A DNA stretch of 64,000 bases, from NCBI GenBank assembly GCA_964409645.1, contig CAYPEK010000008.1, positions 1 through 64,000 of the forward strand, written 5' to 3'. Positions 60,777-64,000 of the stretch are shown piece by piece; within the stretch, counting starts at the first letter, position 1, and every line of letters begins with the position of its first letter. The position numbers were made by a program, and so were the translations under genes. Origin of the DNA: CAYPEK01 sp964409645. GTDB taxonomy: Bacteria; UBP15; UBA6099. The notes under the pieces were generated by a model. The model did not search any database. It was given only the letters and a program-made list of their open reading frames with translations, and was not told where the DNA came from.

Positions 60777-62843
60777 ATGAAAAGATATGTCGGTTTTTTG
60801 ATAATCCTTTTGCTGCTCTGCGGCGCGGCGCACGCGGCGGCGGTCGAGGACGGCCGCTATTCGGCGGAGTTGCTTCCCGACAAATCGGTGTCGCTGAGAG
60901 CGGACGGCCGCGAGTTGTTCCGGCTGAGCGGTGTTGATTCGATGTCGTTCAACGCGGACGTGACGATGCAGTTCGGGTTCTTCAAGTTCAAAAAGAAGGG
61001 TATTAAGGCCGCGCCGATGGAGTTCGCGGCGGGCAATGAAGGGATCGATCTCGTTCTCGGCGGCAAACGTGTCGGCGCGGTTACGCTGAAGACGACGACG
61101 ATGGGCAGCATGCGCGTAACGATTGCTTACGACGGACCGACACAAGATGGCGAGGGCGCGCTGAGGCTGCGTTTCGCGTGCGCGCCGGACGACCGCTTCT
61201 GGGGCTTCGGCGAGCAGTATAATTATGTTGACATGCGGGGACAGACGGTCCCGATATGGGTGCAGGAGGAGGGCGTCGGCAGAACCAAGACCAATAGCTA
61301 TCCGCCGAGGGGCGGTTTTACGGACTCCTATTTCCCGATGCCGTATTTCATGGACCCTGTGAAGGGGAAGGGGCTGCTTGTCGAGAACAAGGAGTATGCG
61401 GTGTTCAACCTTTGCACGAAGCGGCAGGATGCGTGGGACGTCGAGGTGTGGAACAAGCGGCGCGTGTCGCTGCTGACCTTTCCGGGGCCGAAGCCGATTG
61501 ATGTCATCGAGCAACTCACCGCCGAGGTAGGCAGGCCGAAAATGCCGCCCGCGGATTGGGTGTTCGAGGGTGTGTGGCTCGGCGCGCAGCGCGGTTGGGA
61601 TGTTGTGGATCAGCGCGTGGACACCGCGCTGAAGGCGGGCATCCCGGTGTCGGCGGTGTGGGTGCAGGACTGGGTAGGCGAGCGCCATTTCGGGGTCGGC
61701 AATTACGGCGTGAAGTACCATTGGGCGTGGGACAGCGAGCTTTATCCGGATATGCGCAAGCGCATCCGCACACTCGAAAACAGGGGTGTCCGATTCCTCG
61801 GATATTTCAACCCGTTTATTGCCGAGGACTACGATCAGTTTGGCGAAGCGAAACAGAAAGGCTACCTTGTCAAGAAGAAAAACGGCGAGCCGTATGTGTT
61901 CCAGATTATCACGTTCAAGGGCGGCCTGCTGGACGTGACGAACCCGGATGCGGTGGCGTGGTTTAAGACTTTCGCACGGACGGCGGTGGAGATGGGGATG
62001 TACGGCTGGATGTGCGATTTCGGAGAGTGGCTGCCGTACGACGCGGTAATGTATGACGGCATAACCGGCGCCGCCGCGCACAACACTTACGCGACGACGT
62101 GGCACAGGATAAACCGCGAGGTGCTCGAAGAGCGATACGTGGGCGGCGAATATGCGTTGCTGACCCGCTCCGGATATACGCGCGAGCAGGGCGTCGCGCA
62201 GATCGTCTGGGCGGGCGATCAGGAGCAGGACTGGAAGGACGAGGACGGGCTGCCGACGGTTGTGACGGCGGCGCTGACGATCGGACTCGCGGGCGTGCCT
62301 TATTTCACGACGGACATTGCCGGATTCTCAGGCGGCCCAAGCACGAAGGAATTGTTCATGCGCTGGACGGAGTTAGGGGCGTTCATGCCGGTGATGCGCA
62401 CGCATGACGGTTTGAAGAAATTCGAGAATCACCGTTTCGACTCCGATGCCGAAACACTCGCGCATTTCACTAAGATGGCGAAAATCCACGCCGCGCTGCT
62501 GCCGTATCTTAAGAAGCTGTCTGCGGATGCCGTGCGGTACGGACTGCCGATGATCCGTCATACGGTGCTTGTCGATTCGGAATGGGAGGGTGCGCTCGAA
62601 GCGAACCGGCAGTGGATGCTCGGGCCGGATGTGCTGTTCGCGCCGGTGGTGAAGGAGGGTGCGGTGAATGTCGAGGTGTCGTTTCCGGAGGGCGAGTGGG
62701 AGCACCTGCTTACGGGCGAGAGATTCAAAGGTCGCCAAAAGGCAACCGTTTCCGCGCCGATAGGGACGCCCGCGGTTTTCGTCCGAGTGGGCAAGCTCGA
62801 TGCGATTGCCCAAAAAACGCGGGAAATCTACAACGCTAAATAA
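60777..62843 (+). CDS. Exported glycoside hydrolase family 31, YihQ (sulfoquinovosidase)-like
   Basis: A 688-residue GH31 alpha-glycosidase with a signal peptide (about 20 residues). Motifs follow the YihQ clade: FGEQYNYVDMRG, EEGVGRT, VQDWVGER, GWMCDFGEWLP with nucleophile Asp414, and VWAGDQEQDW with acid/base Asp481, then PIGTPAVFVRVGK at the end. YihQ releases sulfoquinovose from glycolipids in the cytoplasm; this one is exported, so the substrate may be an extracellular alpha-glycoside or a sulfolipid. Whether the sulfonate-binding residues are kept needs a structural alignment. An earlier ATG at 60765 overlaps the LmbE stop and is equally possible. Confidence 0.88.
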   Translation: MKRYVGFLIILLLLCGAAHAAAVEDGRYSAELLPDKSVSLRADGRELFRLSGVDSMSFNADVTMQFGFFKFKKKGIKAAPMEFAAGNEGIDLVLGGKRVGAVTLKTTTMGSMRVTIAYDGPTQDGEGALRLRFACAPDDRFWGFGEQYNYVDMRGQTVPIWVQEEGVGRTKTNSYPPRGGFTDSYFPMPYFMDPVKGKGLLVENKEYAVFNLCTKRQDAWDVEVWNKRRVSLLTFPGPKPIDVIEQLTAEVGRPKMPPADWVFEGVWLGAQRGWDVVDQRVDTALKAGIPVSAVWVQDWVGERHFGVGNYGVKYHWAWDSELYPDMRKRIRTLENRGVRFLGYFNPFIAEDYDQFGEAKQKGYLVKKKNGEPYVFQIITFKGGLLDVTNPDAVAWFKTFARTAVEMGMYGWMCDFGEWLPYDAVMYDGITGAAAHNTYATTWHRINREVLEERYVGGEYALLTRSGYTREQGVAQIVWAGDQEQDWKDEDGLPTVVTAALTIGLAGVPYFTTDIAGFSGGPSTKELFMRWTELGAFMPVMRTHDGLKKFENHRFDSDAETLAHFTKMAKIHAALLPYLKKLSADAVRYGLPMIRHTVLVDSEWEGALEANRQWMLGPDVLFAPVVKEGAVNVEVSFPEGEWEHLLTGERFKGRQKATVSAPIGTPAVFVRVGKLDAIAQKTREIYNAK

Positions 62844-63221
62844 ATGATTTGCTTTTCTCCGTGTCTCCGTGCTCTCTGTGTTTATTATTAATCTGCCGAC
62901 TCTTACCGATAGACAGACAGAATTACCACAAATATAATTACTGCCACTGCGTTCGTTTGCTCGCTTTAGACCGGATTTTTCAAAAGAAAAATCCGGGAAA
63001 TCGAAGAAAGGGCGATCTACTGCGTTGAATCATCAAGAGCGAATGTGCCACTTGTTTGATGGTGCGACACACGGCGGGGTGCGGCCAGCCGAGCGGCGAC
63101 CCCACCCTACAAAAAAGCGTTCTCACTCGATTCGCCTTGTATCTCATCTCTTTTTTCGATTTCTACCTGCACTGGTTAATAATGCAGATTAGGTAATATA
63201 AAACACATTTCGGAGGGCGGG
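62844..63221. other. Gene-free interval of 378 bp
   Basis: It holds a TCTCCGTGTCTCCGTGCTC stretch, a perfect 11-bp-stem hairpin at 62971-62996 and a GC-rich CGGGGTGCGGCC...GACCCCACC segment, all like the dispersed repeats elsewhere. I see no ORF. Confidence 0.6.
62971..62996. repeat. Perfect hairpin
   Basis: CCGGATTTTTC, loop AAAA, GAAAAATCCGG. It is 128 bp after the GH31 stop; possibly a terminator without T tract, or a repeat module. Confidence 0.6.
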
Positions 63222-64000
63222 ATGCTTCTAAAATCGATTGACTGGACGATTATCGGTGCCTACTTCGTTGTCATGCTGATCATCGGAATCTACGCGACCC
63301 GAAGGGCGAGCAAGAGCGCCACAGACTTCTTTCTTTCGGGGAGAACGATGCCGTGGTGGCTGCTCGGATTCTCGATGGTTGCCACGACTTTCTCGACAGA
63401 CACGCCGAATCTCGTGACGGACATCGTCCGCCAGAACGGCGTCTCAGGCAACTGGGTTTGGTGGGCGTTTCTTCTGACCGGCATGCTTACAGTTTTCGTT
63501 TACGCGAAGCTGTGGCGGCGCTCGAACGTGGTGACGGACGTCGAATTCTACGAAATCCGCTACAGCGGCAAACCGGCAGCGTTTCTGCGCGGGTTCCGCG
63601 CCATATACCTCGGAGTTTTCTTCAACATAATGATAATGGCGACGGTTTCGCTGGCTGCCATCAAGATAGGCGGCGTGATGCTCAACCTGAACCCGGTGCA
63701 ATCGATCCTGATCGCTTCGGTCATCACCGCGCTGTACAGCGCGCTCGGCGGTCTGCTCGGTGTTCTGCTGACGGATTTTGTTCAGTTTCTCATCGCGATG
63801 GCCGGCGCGATCGGCGCGGCGTACGTCGCGGTGCACCACCCGCAGATCGGCAGCCTGCACACACTGCTCACGCACCCCGCGGTCGTGGGCAAACTCAGCC
63901 TCTTCCCGGCGTTCGACATGAGCACGAAGGAAAGCGCGGGTCTGCTGATCTCGGTGCTGATTATCCCGATCGCCGTGCAGTGGTGGAGCGTGTGGTATCC
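63222..64000 (+). CDS. Sodium:solute symporter (SSS family), N-terminal part
   Basis: The first about 259 residues of an SGLT-type transporter, cut by the window end. It opens with a helix (IDWTIIGAYFVVMLIIGIYATRR) and the family's SATDFFLSGRTMPWWLLGFSMVATTFS motif, then several more transmembrane segments with FYEIRYSGKPAAFLRGFRA and LYSALGGLLGVLLTDFVQF. SSS proteins import sugars or organic acids with Na+. GGAGGGCGG precedes the ATG. Its place after the LmbE/GH31 pair suggests that it imports the released sugar, an inference from context only. Confidence 0.92.
   Translation, partial: MLLKSIDWTIIGAYFVVMLIIGIYATRRASKSATDFFLSGRTMPWWLLGFSMVATTFSTDTPNLVTDIVRQNGVSGNWVWWAFLLTGMLTVFVYAKLWRRSNVVTDVEFYEIRYSGKPAAFLRGFRAIYLGVFFNIMIMATVSLAAIKIGGVMLNLNPVQSILIASVITALYSALGGLLGVLLTDFVQFLIAMAGAIGAAYVAVHHPQIGSLHTLLTHPAVVGKLSLFPAFDMSTKESAGLLISVLIIPIAVQWWSVWY

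Noticed and set aside
60687..62105. 472-codon minus-strand frame opposite LmbE/GH31
   Set aside because: Shadow of two well-supported genes.
1..64000. tRNA, rRNA, prophage or integron
   Set aside because: No cloverleaf, rRNA-like segment, integrase, phage structural gene or transposase was seen on reading both strands.

Overview
The window is mostly G+C-rich bacterial chromosome, cut at both ends: the 3' end of ilvD on the left and the 5' part of a sodium:solute symporter gene on the right. I see about 45 protein genes and no rRNA, tRNA or CRISPR array. Many Sec signal peptides and lipoproteins, an RND pump with its periplasmic adaptor, a flagellin and several exported glycoside hydrolases point to a motile Gram-negative-type bacterium living on plant or microbial polysaccharides. 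Fe-S aldo/keto reductases, a TM1266-type hydrogenase-linked regulator and a radical SAM enzyme suggest anaerobic metabolism. The phylum cannot be fixed from the sequence; an uncultured lineage (PVC-like or a neighbouring candidate phylum) is my guess only.

Layout. 1-5.8 kb: ilvD end, an unknown exported protein, an alpha/beta hydrolase, a TM1266-family protein, and a lipoprotein/exported-protein pair between a clear sigma70-type promoter and a terminator. 5.9-15.3 kb: an exported DUF3160 protein, a GNAT acetyltransferase, a CapA-like protein and a 1415-residue fibronectin-III-like/dockerin protein. 15.9-21.7 kb: RND permease and lipoprotein adaptor (no outer-membrane channel), then an exported protein with three cysteine-rich repeats. 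21.9-25.8 kb: an exported CHAT (caspase-like) protein, an RbsD/FucU mutarotase, a Gfo/Idh/MocA oxidoreductase and a DUF4097 protein. 25.8-34.5 kb: GH38, a flippase, GH127, a DegT aminotransferase, thioredoxin and a tiny membrane peptide. 35-43.2 kb: STAS protein, an exported unknown, HNH nuclease with a calcium-loop tail, GNAT, B12-binding radical SAM enzyme, flagellin with a sigma28-type promoter, and a large TPR protein. 43.5-49.6 kb: an AhpD-like protein, an A+T-rich two-gene island (DUF1828/1829 plus partner), an aldo/keto reductase lying between two copies of the end of a thiolase gene, and the thiolase with an HMG-CoA-synthase-like/DUF35 protein that lacks the expected catalytic cysteine. 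49.8-64 kb: a GH42-type hydrolase behind a CRP-type site, an amidohydrolase, a second Fe-S aldo/keto reductase, two overlapping polytopic membrane proteins with C39-peptidase-like and TPR parts, a LmbE deacetylase, a YihQ-like but exported GH31 enzyme, and the symporter.

How it works together: the GH38, GH127, GH31, GH42-type and LmbE proteins, the mutarotase, Gfo/Idh enzyme, amidohydrolase, aldo/keto reductases and symporter fit stepwise breakdown and uptake of decorated sugars, but they sit in short units and not in one locus. Intergenic regions carry a mosaic of small dispersed repeats: a GCGCGTCAGCAAGCGG family, an AGTAGCGAGGATAGAG family that lies at stop codons and supplies two of them, and GC hairpins. 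The best candidates for something undescribed are the twin C39/TPR membrane proteins (54.4-59.8 kb), the DUF1828 island with the adjacent duplicated-thiolase insertion (44-47 kb), and the exported CHAT protein (21.9 kb).
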